From positions 1,929,270 through 1,993,269 of the forward strand of contig SMSO01000007.1 in assembly GCA_004764695.1 (NCBI GenBank): DNA of 64,000 bases, in the 5' to 3' direction. The notes under the pieces are model-generated. The model was not told the origin of the DNA, did no database searches, and saw only the letters and a program-made list of their open reading frames with translations. This document shows, piece by piece, positions 10,810 to 20,600 of this stretch. The position numbers and the translations under genes are program-made. Within the stretch, counting starts at the first letter, position 1, and each line of letters begins with the position of its first letter. The DNA comes from Schizochytrium sp. TIO01. Lineage: Eukaryota > Sar > Bigyra > Thraustochytrida > Thraustochytriidae.

Positions 10810-12039
10810 GGTTTTTGCAACTCTAGAATCTCGAAGCTAATGAATGGGCCAATGAGTGCAAGAACGAGTTTATAAGTCCGGATTCGGGTTTGGACTCTCT
10901 TCTGTTCTTCTGTACCTATGAAATCTTTAGAACTGATATAGCCTCTAAATAGTAGTGACTACTCCATATAATAAATGTAATGTAAATGATGTAGTATACT
11001 TATTTAGGTCTTTGTTAAAGAGTGGGGTTAGGTAAGAAACTGGAATGGCCAAGGAACCACCAAGCTCCAAACACTACAAGCGAAGCGAATCCAGAAGCAT
11101 CTACCGTCTACAAAGACAGTGGTAGAGGGGTCAACTTCAACAGGCCGCCCTACTAGAGTTCCGAGATTCACCGCAAGGTTGCACTTAGGCTCTGTGAAAA
11201 CTCGTGTGATCCTTTTGCCTAAATCTGAAACCTCAGTTTGCAAATGGATCAAAATCAAGACAGCTCGAATGATGTGTCGTTCGCTGGCTTCTGGGAAGTG
11301 TTCATTCGCAAACCCGAGCTTTTCCTCTGCCAGTGCTGTAAACGGGTTATTTGCCGAGAGGATTGCACTTCAAAACCATGCAATAAATGTGGCATCATCT
11401 ACGACAAGCTCACAACATCCAAGGTTTCCAATTGCCCCCCAACAAAATTCAAACACGTAGCCCATCGTGGTATCCACGTATCGGGCCACCTATCCATCCA
11501 AGTACATGATTTGAGGGTTGTCTTTAAGTCCTGGGTTAGTTTTTAACCCGCGATTGGCCATTTTGTCACCATAGGAAATGCGCAAACTTTGTGCTGTCCA
11601 ATAATAATCATATGTTATATAGGCCCGTATAAATTGTTTAACTCTTTTATTATTTTAATTAAAATAAATCTACTTGAAATTGTGGTTTGGGAAGACTTTG
11701 ACCCTGAACGATCATTTGAGTATCAAAATGTGACATAGGAACAATGTTCTTCGCGAGAAAGGTTAGACAAGCCTTTTTAGGCTACAAAAGGTCAGGTTCT
11801 GGTGGGCCAGCATTCAGAGATTCTAAAGAGGAATAATTATATTTCACTTTCAAAATGAGCTTAATCTCTTTTATGACTAATGACAAAAAGAGAGAGACGG
11901 ACGGGAAGACACTCGGCATGTCGAAAGGCGCCTGGCCTTGCATTTGGGAGGTTTTAGAGGAAATAAACATATTGGTTTGGTTTGATTGTGGGTCTCTGAT
12001 TAGTTTTGGCTCTGCCAAATACATTTACCATTCACTTCG
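10810..12039. other. Intergenic, contains one small ORF
   Basis: The stretch between the SART3-like and M32-fusion genes is AT-rich. Apart from the Cys-rich ORF at 11244-11546, I see no gene. ORFs at 11782-12043 on both strands have no recognisable content. Confidence 0.5.
11244..11546 (+). CDS. Small cysteine-rich putative zinc-binding protein
   Basis: This 100-codon ATG frame begins MDQNQDSSNDVSF. A cluster near residues 30-55 has the spacing C-x-C-C-x5-C-x3-C-x4-C-x2-C (LCQCCKRVICREDC then KPCNKCG). Paired cysteines at this spacing are typical of zinc knuckles or half a RING/FYVE-like fold. The second half is unremarkable, with several His and Val, and ends near a tandem FKSWVSF. No named family is recognisable, and the flanks show no further cysteines, so a complete RING or PHD finger is not present. 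It may be a real small gene, the remains of a larger one, or chance. The orientation is divergent from the SART3-like gene. Confidence 0.35.
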   Translation: MDQNQDSSNDVSFAGFWEVFIRKPELFLCQCCKRVICREDCTSKPCNKCGIIYDKLTTSKVSNCPPTKFKHVAHRGIHVSGHLSIQVHDLRVVFKSWVSF

Positions 12040-14049
12040 TTAAACATCATCATGACGAGTACTTCTTCTCAAGGTAATCGCAGTACGCTTCAGCATTGAG
12101 GGGCTGACCAGTGACTCGCTGCAACAGCGATTGGATACCCATATCCATGCGCCCATGAGAGTGCACATTAGTTCGAAGCCAGTTGATGATGGGCTCGAAT
12201 TACCTGTCTCAATGCAGCTCTTGACTTCCTCAGCGCCAATCTCGGTCTCCATGGCTACAAAGAGCTGGTGTGCAGCGATGGCACCAATCGTGTAGCTGGG
12301 AAAGTATCCAAAGTAGCCAGCAAACCAGTGCATATCCTGAAGCACGTTCTTCTTGCCGTCATTTGCAGGTGGTGCCTGGCCAAGAAGCTCTTGATGGAGT
12401 TGGATCCACGCCTCCGGGAGTTGTTTGGGGTTGAGAGTGCCGTTGATAAGCTCGCGCTCCAGCTCAAACCGAGCAATGATGTGCAGAGGGTATCTCAACT
12501 CATCAGAGTCTACGCGAACAAAGGTCTCTGACTGAGCATTGAGCGCAGAGTAAAGATGACTGTCAAGTTGTGTGCGCTGCTCCTCGTTGAGGCGCCCATA
12601 GCCAAATGTCTGTTGGAATCGCGGCTGGATCCACTTAGAAAAGGCTCGGCTCTGGCCAACCATGCGTTCGAGGAAGAGGCTCTGCGACTCGTGCGTAGCA
12701 ATATCTAAAAATGTGCCGGCAGGCCAGCCACGGGCCGGGGCCCCAAGCTCGTAGAGCGCGTGACCAGCCTCGTGGAGTGAGCCCATGAGACCTTCTCGCA
12801 TGTTCTTTGGGTTGTATCGCGTTGTAATGCGAACGTCTCCGTCAGAGATCCCGATTGAGAACGGGTGCACGCTTTCGTCGAGACGGGTATTGCCGAGCTC
12901 TTTGCCAAACACAGACTTGAGCACTGCCTCTGAGAACTCCTTTTGCTTGGAGATCTCAAAAAGAGGACCCGTGCCCGCGTCAAGCACATATTCTGCCTGT
13001 GGTACGGGAGAATTCTTCTTCACGAGTGGTACAAGGCGATCCCGGAGAGTGCTAAAGAGATTCGCGATATCTTTCTCGTCAACGTCGAGAACGAACTGCT
13101 GCACAAGAGCTCCGTAAGGTCCTTCGGGAGCGTTGACTTTGTCAAAGCTTGCAAGAGCATCGGCTTGATCCTTGGCCACCTGCCGAGAGACATCCAGGAG
13201 CTCCGAGAAGATCGGTTCTACAATGGCCCACTTGCCCATCTCACGCGCCTTTGCCCATCGCGTAAGGCACTCGCTTTGCAGCTTCGTGCGATGCGCAACG
13301 AGGTCAGGAGCAATAGCACCGTCGAGGATGAGATCGCGTTGAGCTAACGTAACACTACGATTTTCAAAGGCATTGCAACATTTTTGTACAGCAGGGTCTG
13401 ATGCATTCTTGAGCAAGCTTTTGTAAGTTTCACTGGTGTTCATCTCGTGAATAACCTTGCTGAGGACACTCTTCTGCTTTCCACGAGCAGGAGCTCCAGG
13501 AGGCGGCATCATCGTGGATTGGTCCCACTCCAGAAGCGCAGAGACCTCCGAAAGTGCCGAAGATGTCTCCCAGTGCGCTTTGAGATCCTCTAGAGGCTTT
13601 CTGACCTCCGAAAGTGCCTTGACATCTTGCATGGATTTCTGAGGCCAATCATCACCGATTTGCTGGCCAGGTTTGGCGTTGGCCTCAGCCACGATGGTGT
13701 CCTGGATTTCCCATATACCAGCGTGTAGATCGTGGCTCTCGGAGACAAATCCGAGCTCTTTAAGAGAACAAATCATACCGTTAGAGCTTTGGCCACGCAT
13801 CTTAGCCTTTTTGATCTTGAGCTTGGATGTGCCAAGGGGCTCCGCTTTTGATGAGTCCAGGTTCGCAAGCTCAAGTTGGGCGCCTACGGGAGCCACAGCC
13901 ACGTGAAGACCTTCGCGGACGTTCTTGGCGCCGCAGATGATTTGCACGAGGCTCTTGCCGCCAATGTCCACCTCGCAAAGTCGGAGTTTGTCCGCATCAG
14001 GGTGCGGTGACACCCTCCGCACAAAGCCAAGCACAGCCTGCCGCTGCAT
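12040..14049 (-). CDS. Fusion: PheT-type tRNA-binding domain + M32 carboxypeptidase
   Basis: The product joins two families not normally linked. Residues about 5-125 are a tRNA_bind OB fold of the bacterial PheRS-beta/YtpR type: HPDADKLRLCEVDIGG, QIICGAKNVREGL, KIKKAKMRGQSSNGMICS. Residues about 155 onward are an M32 (Taq-type) metallocarboxypeptidase, which removes C-terminal residues. Visible are LLEWDQSTMMPP, DESVHPFSIGISDGDVRITTRY, the zinc motif HEAGH at 426-430 and HESQS at 453-457 supplying the third ligand. As sequenced, the frame leaves the family near 12198-12201 (one base missing in a short A/T run). The adjacent frame continues with INWLRTNVHSHGR and an M32-like tail ending in KKYSS at a TGA at 12050. 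So the true end is likely 12050, not 12040. The ATG at 14049 precedes the OB domain directly, leaving no room for a targeting peptide. The peptidase is complete and probably active; the OB-fold role is inferred. Confidence 0.87.
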   Translation of the reverse strand: MQRQAVLGFVRRVSPHPDADKLRLCEVDIGGKSLVQIICGAKNVREGLHVAVAPVGAQLELANLDSSKAEPLGTSKLKIKKAKMRGQSSNGMICSLKELGFVSESHDLHAGIWEIQDTIVAEANAKPGQQIGDDWPQKSMQDVKALSEVRKPLEDLKAHWETSSALSEVSALLEWDQSTMMPPPGAPARGKQKSVLSKVIHEMNTSETYKSLLKNASDPAVQKCCNAFENRSVTLAQRDLILDGAIAPDLVAHRTKLQSECLTRWAKAREMGKWAIVEPIFSELLDVSRQVAKDQADALASFDKVNAPEGPYGALVQQFVLDVDEKDIANLFSTLRDRLVPLVKKNSPVPQAEYVLDAGTGPLFEISKQKEFSEAVLKSVFGKELGNTRLDESVHPFSIGISDGDVRITTRYNPKNMREGLMGSLHEAGHALYELGAPARGWPAGTFLDIATHESQSLFLERMVGQSRAFSKWIQPRFQQTFGYGRLNEEQRTQLDSHLYSALNAQSETFVRVDSDELRYPLHIIARFELERELINGTLNPKQLPEAWIQLHQELLGQAPPANDGKKNVLQDMHWFAGYFGYFPSYTIGAIAAHQLFVAMETEIGAEEVKSCIETGNSSPSSTGFELMCTLMGAWIWVSNRCCSESLVSPSMLKRTAITLRRSTRHDDV

Positions 14050-16196
14050 GTTGAATGTTTATCTAGCTAGTCTGCAGTCACCTATGTGCCGCACCAGAAG
14101 CTTGGCCCTGAAGAGTGGTTGGTAGCTCAACGACACAGCGAATAGCTGATAGCAGCCAGGGAAAGATGAGGTGTGACTGAGGGGTGTCAACGATTGGGGA
14201 TTGCAGATAATCGTGCAAGTGGTCGAGAGCGTGAGAATTGTTATTATTCTTGTTGTTACCAACTGAATTAGAGATTACAGTAAGACAAGGTATGATAAAA
14301 ACCATGAAATTGCAATTTGTCTGAAGCATACATACGCATTACTACTTCAGAAGCATACAAGGAGGGATTCAGGTGGCATACGTAGGTCGAGATTCTCATA
14401 ATTCTTCAATTCGAGTGTCAGTTGAATATGGAGGAGAGTGAGGATAGGGGGCTAAGGCCTCGATGTGGAGGATCCTCAAGCAATGGATTTGATGTGCGAA
14501 TGGTCATAGCGTTGCTTGGTAGAGTTGAAAACTCGTATCACTACCATGGTTATTTTTGTTTCATTACAATAAGTCACTTTCACTGGTACTTTGGAATGGT
14601 AGAACTAGTTTCAGATCAGAGCAATATTTGTATGTATGTGATCAAAAATCAACAGGAAACAGACTACTTGCATGACGGTCGAATGATCGTGCTGCAATGC
14701 TGGTAGGGAGCCTCATCTCAAATTCTGTATAGGTTCATTACCTACGTGTGCTGTCTTTTGACTTTTAACTTCTGATTTTAATTATGAGTAGGTTTTATTA
14801 CTATGGTGAGTCCACCTCTGACATTGTAGCCACAGCAAAGCGAGAACTCCAGTGCCTTGGCAACTGCAATGGAGGCAGCTGAAGATGTCGCCGAGTGGAG
14901 GATTGCAAGAGTCATGGCGGCACTGGCGCTGGCAGTCTCACTGTTAACAGCAATAATGTATGTGGAGCTGAAGGCCATGCCATGTTCAAGACGACGGCTA
15001 AAGCACAGGGGAGGCAACACTGGGACGCGGAGCTCTGTGGCGAAGGCTAGGTCAGCAGGCCTCAGATTTGAGGACGATGTGGATGATGAAGATGAAATGC
15101 TTGTCGTTTATGCACACCCGGACAGCCCGTGAGTTATAAAAGGAGTAAGACAGACAACTCATTCGTGTGAAACTCTCGGGCTCTGGAGAAAGTTGAGCTT
15201 CCATCAAAAGTGAGAGAGATAGACTTGTTTCTAAAATGAAGAACTCTCTGTGGGCATCCTTTGAGGAATTCTGATATAATATGGCGTGCAGACAGATTTT
15301 ATAAGCTTTCCATTCGAAGCGAGCTACAAGACTGCAAATGCTTCAAACTTCTTCACCAATCAGTGAGACCAGACCTCCGTAGCCGGTCATGCTACTAAAA
15401 AAGACGTAAAGTTCGGGAGTAGGTCAAGTCCTGGCCCACCTGCTGTGCAAAAACGTGGTGGATGTATTAAGAAATCTTGGGAACCATTTAACCTAGCCCA
15501 GAAAGAGCAAGATCTTAAACCCTTCTTCTCGAAGAGAGGGAATTTTATTTTTATCAATGCTCGTGCGCTTGATATTAACATTGTTGTTTTCTTGAAAAAG
15601 TGATATAGTCAAGATTCTTAGGAGGAAGGAATTAGGTTTCACTTCAAGCTAGCATCTCCCCCAGCAGTTTTGCGACAAGAAACATTGTTGGTATTGTTTG
15701 GTATGATTTTTAGAATAGCAGATGTGTATAAAAGCAAACTACCTTTTTTGTTCGTAAGGGTGAAAAGTCAAAAGTCAGGGTGGAGCGACGAGGCGTAAAA
15801 GGGTATTTAATTGTGAGATGGCTGATGGAATGAATGTCAAGTGATGAAGGCAGAGGGGAGGGTCTCCCAAACCCAGCGTTGCGCTAGCTTTATATATATG
15901 CGTGCATAGGCACTCGGAGGACTTCCTGTACGTACGCATATTATGTGTGTATATATGATATATCTTGTTCGTTGAAACAGAGAAATAGAATGGAGTTGAA
16001 GAAAGGTGTATTTTTTTTGTCCTTTTCTCAACCACATAATTCAAGCGCATAGGTTCTCACTTCAGTTAAAGGCATGCGGTGCACGGAAAAGAAGCTTTCG
16101 TGGTGCATCCACAACATTTGGCATTAATTGGCCGAGGCATGTGTAATTGCATGCACAGAAGCATGGCCTTTAAAGAATACATGCATGCATGCATGC
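14050..16196. other. Intergenic, one possible small gene
   Basis: About 2.1 kb between the M32-fusion gene and the kinase gene. It contains the candidate membrane protein at 14869-15132 and otherwise only short frames without domains. A GCATGCATGCATGCATG palindromic run lies near 16178-16195, just beyond the 3' end of the kinase gene. Confidence 0.5.
14869..15132 (+). CDS. Possible small single-pass membrane protein
   Basis: The 87-codon frame starts at ATG (MEAAEDVAEWRIARV). It has one hydrophobic segment at about residues 14-34 (VMAALALAVSLLTAIMYVEL), followed by a basic stretch (SRRRLKHR) and an acidic C-terminus (FEDDVDDEDEML). This order suggests a tail-facing-cytosol membrane protein by the positive-inside rule. 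Codon use is more gene-like than the flanks. No family is recognised, there is no homologous domain, and the start is not decided by anything besides the first ATG; an upstream TTG keeps the frame open only a few codons. It could be a small real gene or chance. Confidence 0.4.
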   Translation: MEAAEDVAEWRIARVMAALALAVSLLTAIMYVELKAMPCSRRRLKHRGGNTGTRSSVAKARSAGLRFEDDVDDEDEMLVVYAHPDSP

Positions 16197-18464
16197 TCAG
16201 GAGAAGAATCGGGAGAGGATACCCCCTGACTTTTCCTTCTTGGGCTTGCAGGAGGAGCCATACTCAGCGGCCAGAGCAGCCTGCTCCACAATCCAAGGGT
16301 GCGCAAGCGCGCGTTCGACGGAGAGCCGCCGGTCTGGGTCCACGGTTAGGCAACGACGGACAAAGTCCGACGCGGCAGGTGTGAGATCACACCAATCGTC
16401 CTGAAAGCGGAAGGGGGAGTTTTGCGAGGCGGTATAATCAGTAGCCTTAAAATCCCGCCATTGTTTCGTCTGCAAGTGCGGAAAGGGCAAGTAGCCTTGG
16501 AGAAGCACATATGTGATGACGCCAAGCGACCAAATGTCGGAACGAGCAGAGAATTGGCTTTCCAAGACAACCTCGGGAGCGGCATAGCTAGGGCTACCTA
16601 CTGGACGGCGGAGGCGGCCTGTGGCCAAGGTGCTACCAAGCGGGGGTGTGACAGCCGGCTTAGTGGGCAGATCACGGGAGTGACCGAAATCGACCAGAAC
16701 GAGGTCGGCAATATCGAGAGTAGCTGCGGGCCTGCGCAGCATAATGTTCTCGAGTTTGATGTCCAAGTGTGCAACGCCCTGGCTGTGAATGTGTTGCAGC
16801 ACGGAGAGGATGTCACGCACAGCCTTTGCCGCATCCGGCTCGCACTGGCGGGAAAAGTCATGGCAATTAAGAAATGAGAATAAGTCGCCACCGGTGCAGT
16901 ACTCGGCAACAATGTGAATATTAATGGGAGATTCAAAGGACTCCACGAATCGGAGGAGATGCTGGTGCGGCTCGAGGCGGCGCAGCACGCGAACTTCGTG
17001 GCGCACAGAACCAACGTCTTCCTTGCGAAAGTATTTCTGAAATTTGTTGCACGTCTTGATGGCGTACAGATTATCAATGTCTGCAAGTACTTCAGGGGGT
17101 AGGCCCTTTTCGGCTTTTTTACGGATGGCGGCGGATGACTTACCGGTGGAAGCGCCATCGATTTTATGTCCAATGCGGACCACGCCTTGACGGCCTTCGC
17201 CGAGGAAGCCCCGCGAACTCATATCAACCTCGTACTGGTCGCATAACTTGGGCTCGTGCATGGTCATGAGCTTGTCGGCGATGCGAGCACGCAGGTGCGT
17301 GAGGTCCACGATGGTGCCGCGCTTGTTGCTGTCGGCCGCGAGATTGTCCCTGCGCGTGACGACTGCACGTGTTGGGCGGATGCGTCCGTCTTTTTTATGG
17401 CCCCGCGATGCAAGCGAGACGAGAGGCATGGGTTTTGAAGAGTTGCACACGAATCGGTCAAGGGGTGTCTCACTGGTGAGTGTGTTTGTGGTTACCACTT
17501 TGGACTCCTCTTCCTCCCATGCTGACTCGAAAGGAGACGCAGACTCTTCAGGAGACACGCCCCAGCCACCATTTTTGCATACTGCAATGGCAGGCACAAT
17601 CCGTTCTGCAAGCATGTCCACTGGTGCGTGAGGCCCCAGCTTTGTGCATTGAATAGACGGGATCACCAGCCGCTGGAGTTCGGCAACCTCAAAGAGTGCT
17701 GCTCTCTTTGCTGAGCTTGCACGGTCCTCAATGTTGTCCTTAGCATTGCTCCCTGAGGAAGACGAGGCAGAATACCTTTGGCCTGATTTTCCTGTACTCG
17801 AATAATCTCCTGCAGATGCCGGGTTTTCACCAGCACTGCTCGACGATGACTCCGGAAACGAGATTGACGTATCTCTGAAGCTGCCGCCTCCTGATCCTCC
17901 ATGCTGACCATCCCCGCTATCTCCTGCGCCCTGTGAGCTTGAGCTCGAAGATTTGCAGCTAAATGCAGCCCTCCATGCATTTCTCGACACGAAGGTTTCG
18001 TTGGAGCTCACCTGTGCCGCAAGCTCGCTCCTCGTTGCAAGTCCCGCCCTCCAGAACGCCCTCGCCACATGCGTCCTCGAAATTCTCGACTCCACCTGCG
18101 AAATGTTTGCGTTTCCAGACGCCTCAGCAGTTCGCCACCCTCCGTGCACGTCACGTTCACGATAGATTGTGTGTCCTCTGCGTACGCCGCTTTGGTCCAG
18201 CGCGGTGGTGGCCAAGCCGCGCTTGGCGGCGGTCATGGAGGCCATGTACTCCTTGCCAGTCGCGCGAGCCGGCTCCGCGAGGCTATCTGTGCCGGGAGAC
18301 GTAGGCAGACCCCGTCTCCCGGCTCCTCGGCGTGCGGAGCAACCGCACGCGCGCACAGCAGCTCCCGACCGCATCGTCCTCGAGCGATGGCCGACTGCCC
18401 AAATAACTAAATCGATCAATTCGCGATTCTGTTTCTTTCTTTCTTTCTTTCTTTTTCCTTTCAT
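16197..18464 (-). CDS. Serine/threonine protein kinase, HLD-type catalytic loop
   Basis: The 755-residue product has a long low-complexity N-terminus (Ser/Gly-rich at about 165-250) and a kinase domain at about 411-735. The glycine loop is GFLGEGRQGVVRIG. A roughly 30-residue insert (STGKSSAAIRKKAEKG) separates it from the ATP-binding lysine in LYAIK (about K470). The alphaC glutamate is near E490, the catalytic loop is HLDIKLEN (about D568), the metal-binding site is DFG (592-594), and the activation segment ends GSPSYAAPE. All catalytic residues are present, but HRD is HLD, so the arginine that usually contacts activation-loop phosphate is missing. Overall it resembles the CAMK group. The ATG at 18464 starts inside or beside a (GAAA)n repeat encoding KKERKKQ; the next ATG at 18374 (MRSGAAVRACG, Arg-rich) may be the true start and could begin an organelle-targeting peptide. 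The substrate is unknown. Confidence 0.85.
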   Translation of the reverse strand: MKGKRKKERKKQNRELIDLVIWAVGHRSRTMRSGAAVRACGCSARRGAGRRGLPTSPGTDSLAEPARATGKEYMASMTAAKRGLATTALDQSGVRRGHTIYRERDVHGGWRTAEASGNANISQVESRISRTHVARAFWRAGLATRSELAAQVSSNETFVSRNAWRAAFSCKSSSSSSQGAGDSGDGQHGGSGGGSFRDTSISFPESSSSSAGENPASAGDYSSTGKSGQRYSASSSSGSNAKDNIEDRASSAKRAALFEVAELQRLVIPSIQCTKLGPHAPVDMLAERIVPAIAVCKNGGWGVSPEESASPFESAWEEEESKVVTTNTLTSETPLDRFVCNSSKPMPLVSLASRGHKKDGRIRPTRAVVTRRDNLAADSNKRGTIVDLTHLRARIADKLMTMHEPKLCDQYEVDMSSRGFLGEGRQGVVRIGHKIDGASTGKSSAAIRKKAEKGLPPEVLADIDNLYAIKTCNKFQKYFRKEDVGSVRHEVRVLRRLEPHQHLLRFVESFESPINIHIVAEYCTGGDLFSFLNCHDFSRQCEPDAAKAVRDILSVLQHIHSQGVAHLDIKLENIMLRRPAATLDIADLVLVDFGHSRDLPTKPAVTPPLGSTLATGRLRRPVGSPSYAAPEVVLESQFSARSDIWSLGVITYVLLQGYLPFPHLQTKQWRDFKATDYTASQNSPFRFQDDWCDLTPAASDFVRRCLTVDPDRRLSVERALAHPWIVEQAALAAEYGSSCKPKKEKSGGILSRFFS
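18431..18456. repeat. (TTTC)n microsatellite
   Basis: A short TTTC run overlaps the 5' end of the kinase reading frame. On the coding strand it reads GAAA and would encode a KKERKK stretch, which makes the upstream start codon doubtful. Confidence 0.85.
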
Positions 18465-19478
18465 TCCTTACTTTTTTTCTTGTTAAAAAAATTAATTAAA
18501 AAATACTTTTCCATCGGTATAGAACTTCTGTTTTTTTTTTTTTGTATTTTTTTTGTATTTTTGTTTTTTTCAACATTTTCAACTCTAAATTAAAAATAGC
18601 CTTTCATGCTTAGGTGCGTATAATCGCGATGTTTGTTCCTTTCTTCAATGTTTTCTTCATCACAAGGTCAACAAAATCGTAACAAAAGGAGGTGCTTCAG
18701 TGCTAGCACGTAGCTACCTTAAACTATCGCCGCTGCGGTCTTCGATTGAAAGAATTGGAAAAGAGGGTACTAACACATAGTACGATGAATCTTTACTCGT
18801 TGTTTATAAAGAAATGAAGCAATGAATAGATAAAGAAACACATCAACAAATAAAGAAATAAGCTCCTGCTTCTGCACACGGGATCCCGCTCAAGCTGAAG
18901 CTCATTCCTTTCCCCCATGTGCACATTGGATCCGCTTGGCCTGCCTCGCTCGACCACCTTCAAAGCCGCCGCTCACTGAGCACGCGGCTCTGCGCCAGCC
19001 AGCCAGCCTCTCTCGACAGCCTTGAGGAGTGAGTAGCGGATGAAAAGAATCGCAAGAGCAGGAGAGGAACTTAGTTTCCCTGTAAATAGGGGGAACCTAC
19101 GCTCTCCTCCTTTCTTGAGCTCTAGCCTCAGATCACAGCTAGTCGCAGCTAGGCAGGTACTAGGAGGCAGCTAGCAGCTGCCCAGCGCAAAGAGCCTCCA
19201 CTTGTGCAGAGGGCGTGCCGCTATAGCCCATTGTGCGCCACAGTGAAGTATAGAATGCCCCACTGTATTGCACTGTAGACTATAGCCGGAACTCTGCGCT
19301 GACTGCACGCTTCCAACGCAGGCACCCACGGGAAGAAAGTCTAGTTGGCGGCCGTTTTGTTTCACTTTGGCCACCCTGAAAGCTCTACTGTAGGGGCGCC
19401 ACCACAGTCGGTTATTCGGCGCGCACACTATGGGGCAAACGCAGGTAAATGGGGAATGTGGGTGGCGCGGCCGCTCTC

Positions 19479-19511
19479 GCTAGCTAGCTCTAGCTAGCTC
19501 TAGCTAGCTAG
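19479..19511. repeat. CTAGCTAGCT tandem repeat
   Basis: Three near-copies of a 10-base unit CTAGCTAGCT form a locally palindromic tract. It has no associated gene. Confidence 0.85.
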
Positions 19512-20140
19512 GTATGCCTGGCTAGCGACCCGCTAGCACCTGCCTACGCCCTCGTAGCAGTTTGGAGATGCGGCGGCTTTGAGAAGTTAACATCTTTCAG
19601 CAAGTTGGGCAAAAACTCAGGCCAAAAAGAATCGCTCATGCCTTGGTTTAGACAAAAGTTGGTTTAGACACGAGCAGCGGGCGTACCTGGTTCTTTCTAC
19701 GTGGCTGGCTACCTATCACATCTCCCTCAGCTTTTTTTACAAACTCAGGTCCCTAGATAAAATCAGATCCGAGGCGGCTGCGATTCTTGTTATTATTTTT
19801 ACTACTCTTCTTCTCATCATATTGTCATCATTATCATTCAACCAATCCTCAAAGTCATCTCTGTGGAGAAGAAAGACGAAGAGAACTCGCGCAATTCCAA
19901 GTCATCTCAGAGAGAGAGATATGGGAGGTACGCTTCTTGCGAAGTTGTGGTCTCTCATTCAGGTTTCTTGGAGTTTTGGGGAGCAAGTGCTTCACATGAT
20001 GACTAATACAGCAGATAAAGCAAACCAACACATCAACTCATCAACGTAAAAGCTGATTCATCCATTCATCCCTGATCCATCAATCGATCGCGAAGTATGC
20101 GTGAATGAATAAAGAATAAAACAAAACCAACGAGAATGAG

Positions 20141-20142
<2 letters not shown>

Positions 20143-20193
<51 letters not shown>
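20143..20193. repeat. (CT)25 microsatellite
   Basis: About 50 bases of CT dinucleotide lie here. It is complementary to the GA array at 20329-20363, so the two could pair as a long inverted repeat (see findings). Confidence 0.97.
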
Positions 20194-20195
<2 letters not shown>

Positions 20196-20327
20196 GTCTC
20201 TGCCTCCGTCTTCCCTCGCTCGCTCTCCTCTGACGTGACGGAGGCGTCCTCGGGACGGCAGGATATCGGCCGCAGCCGCCTTCGCAGACAGAGAGAGAGA
20301 GACTCATATCTGTCTACATACACACGC

Positions 20328-20328
<1 letters not shown>

Positions 20329-20363
<35 letters not shown>
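20329..20363. repeat. (GA)17 microsatellite
   Basis: This is a GA dinucleotide array about 140 bases downstream of the CT array and on the same strand. A shorter GA run is at 20289-20302. Confidence 0.97.
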
Positions 20364-20366
<3 letters not shown>

Positions 20367-20504
20367 GCTTCGTCAGCGGACGCCGTCGAATCCTCACGGT
20401 TCCCTTGGAAGGGTGTCGAGATTGATGGAAAGAGAGGATTCAAGCATGCATTCTGAGCAGTTGATTGAGTGTTTCCTTTCCATTGCTGTTTCATCCATTC
20501 CAGT

Positions 20505-20600
20505 TGGTTGATTGATTGATTGATTGATTCGTTCGTTCGTTCATTTATTGTAATTGATTTATTGTAATTGATTGATTGATTCGTTCCAATTGCTTCATTC
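20505..20600. repeat. TTGA/TTCG/ATTG tetranucleotide tracts
   Basis: Interrupted runs of TTGA, GTTC and TTGATTGTAA units follow the CT/GA arrays. They make strings of repeat residues in every frame and are not coding. Confidence 0.85.

Noticed and set aside
10810-12040. Non-ATG starts for long frames (TTG, GTG) across several genes
   Set aside because: For SRP14, EEP, channel, MFS and histidine kinase, the first downstream ATG gives a good N-terminus; the longer non-ATG versions are not used as starts.
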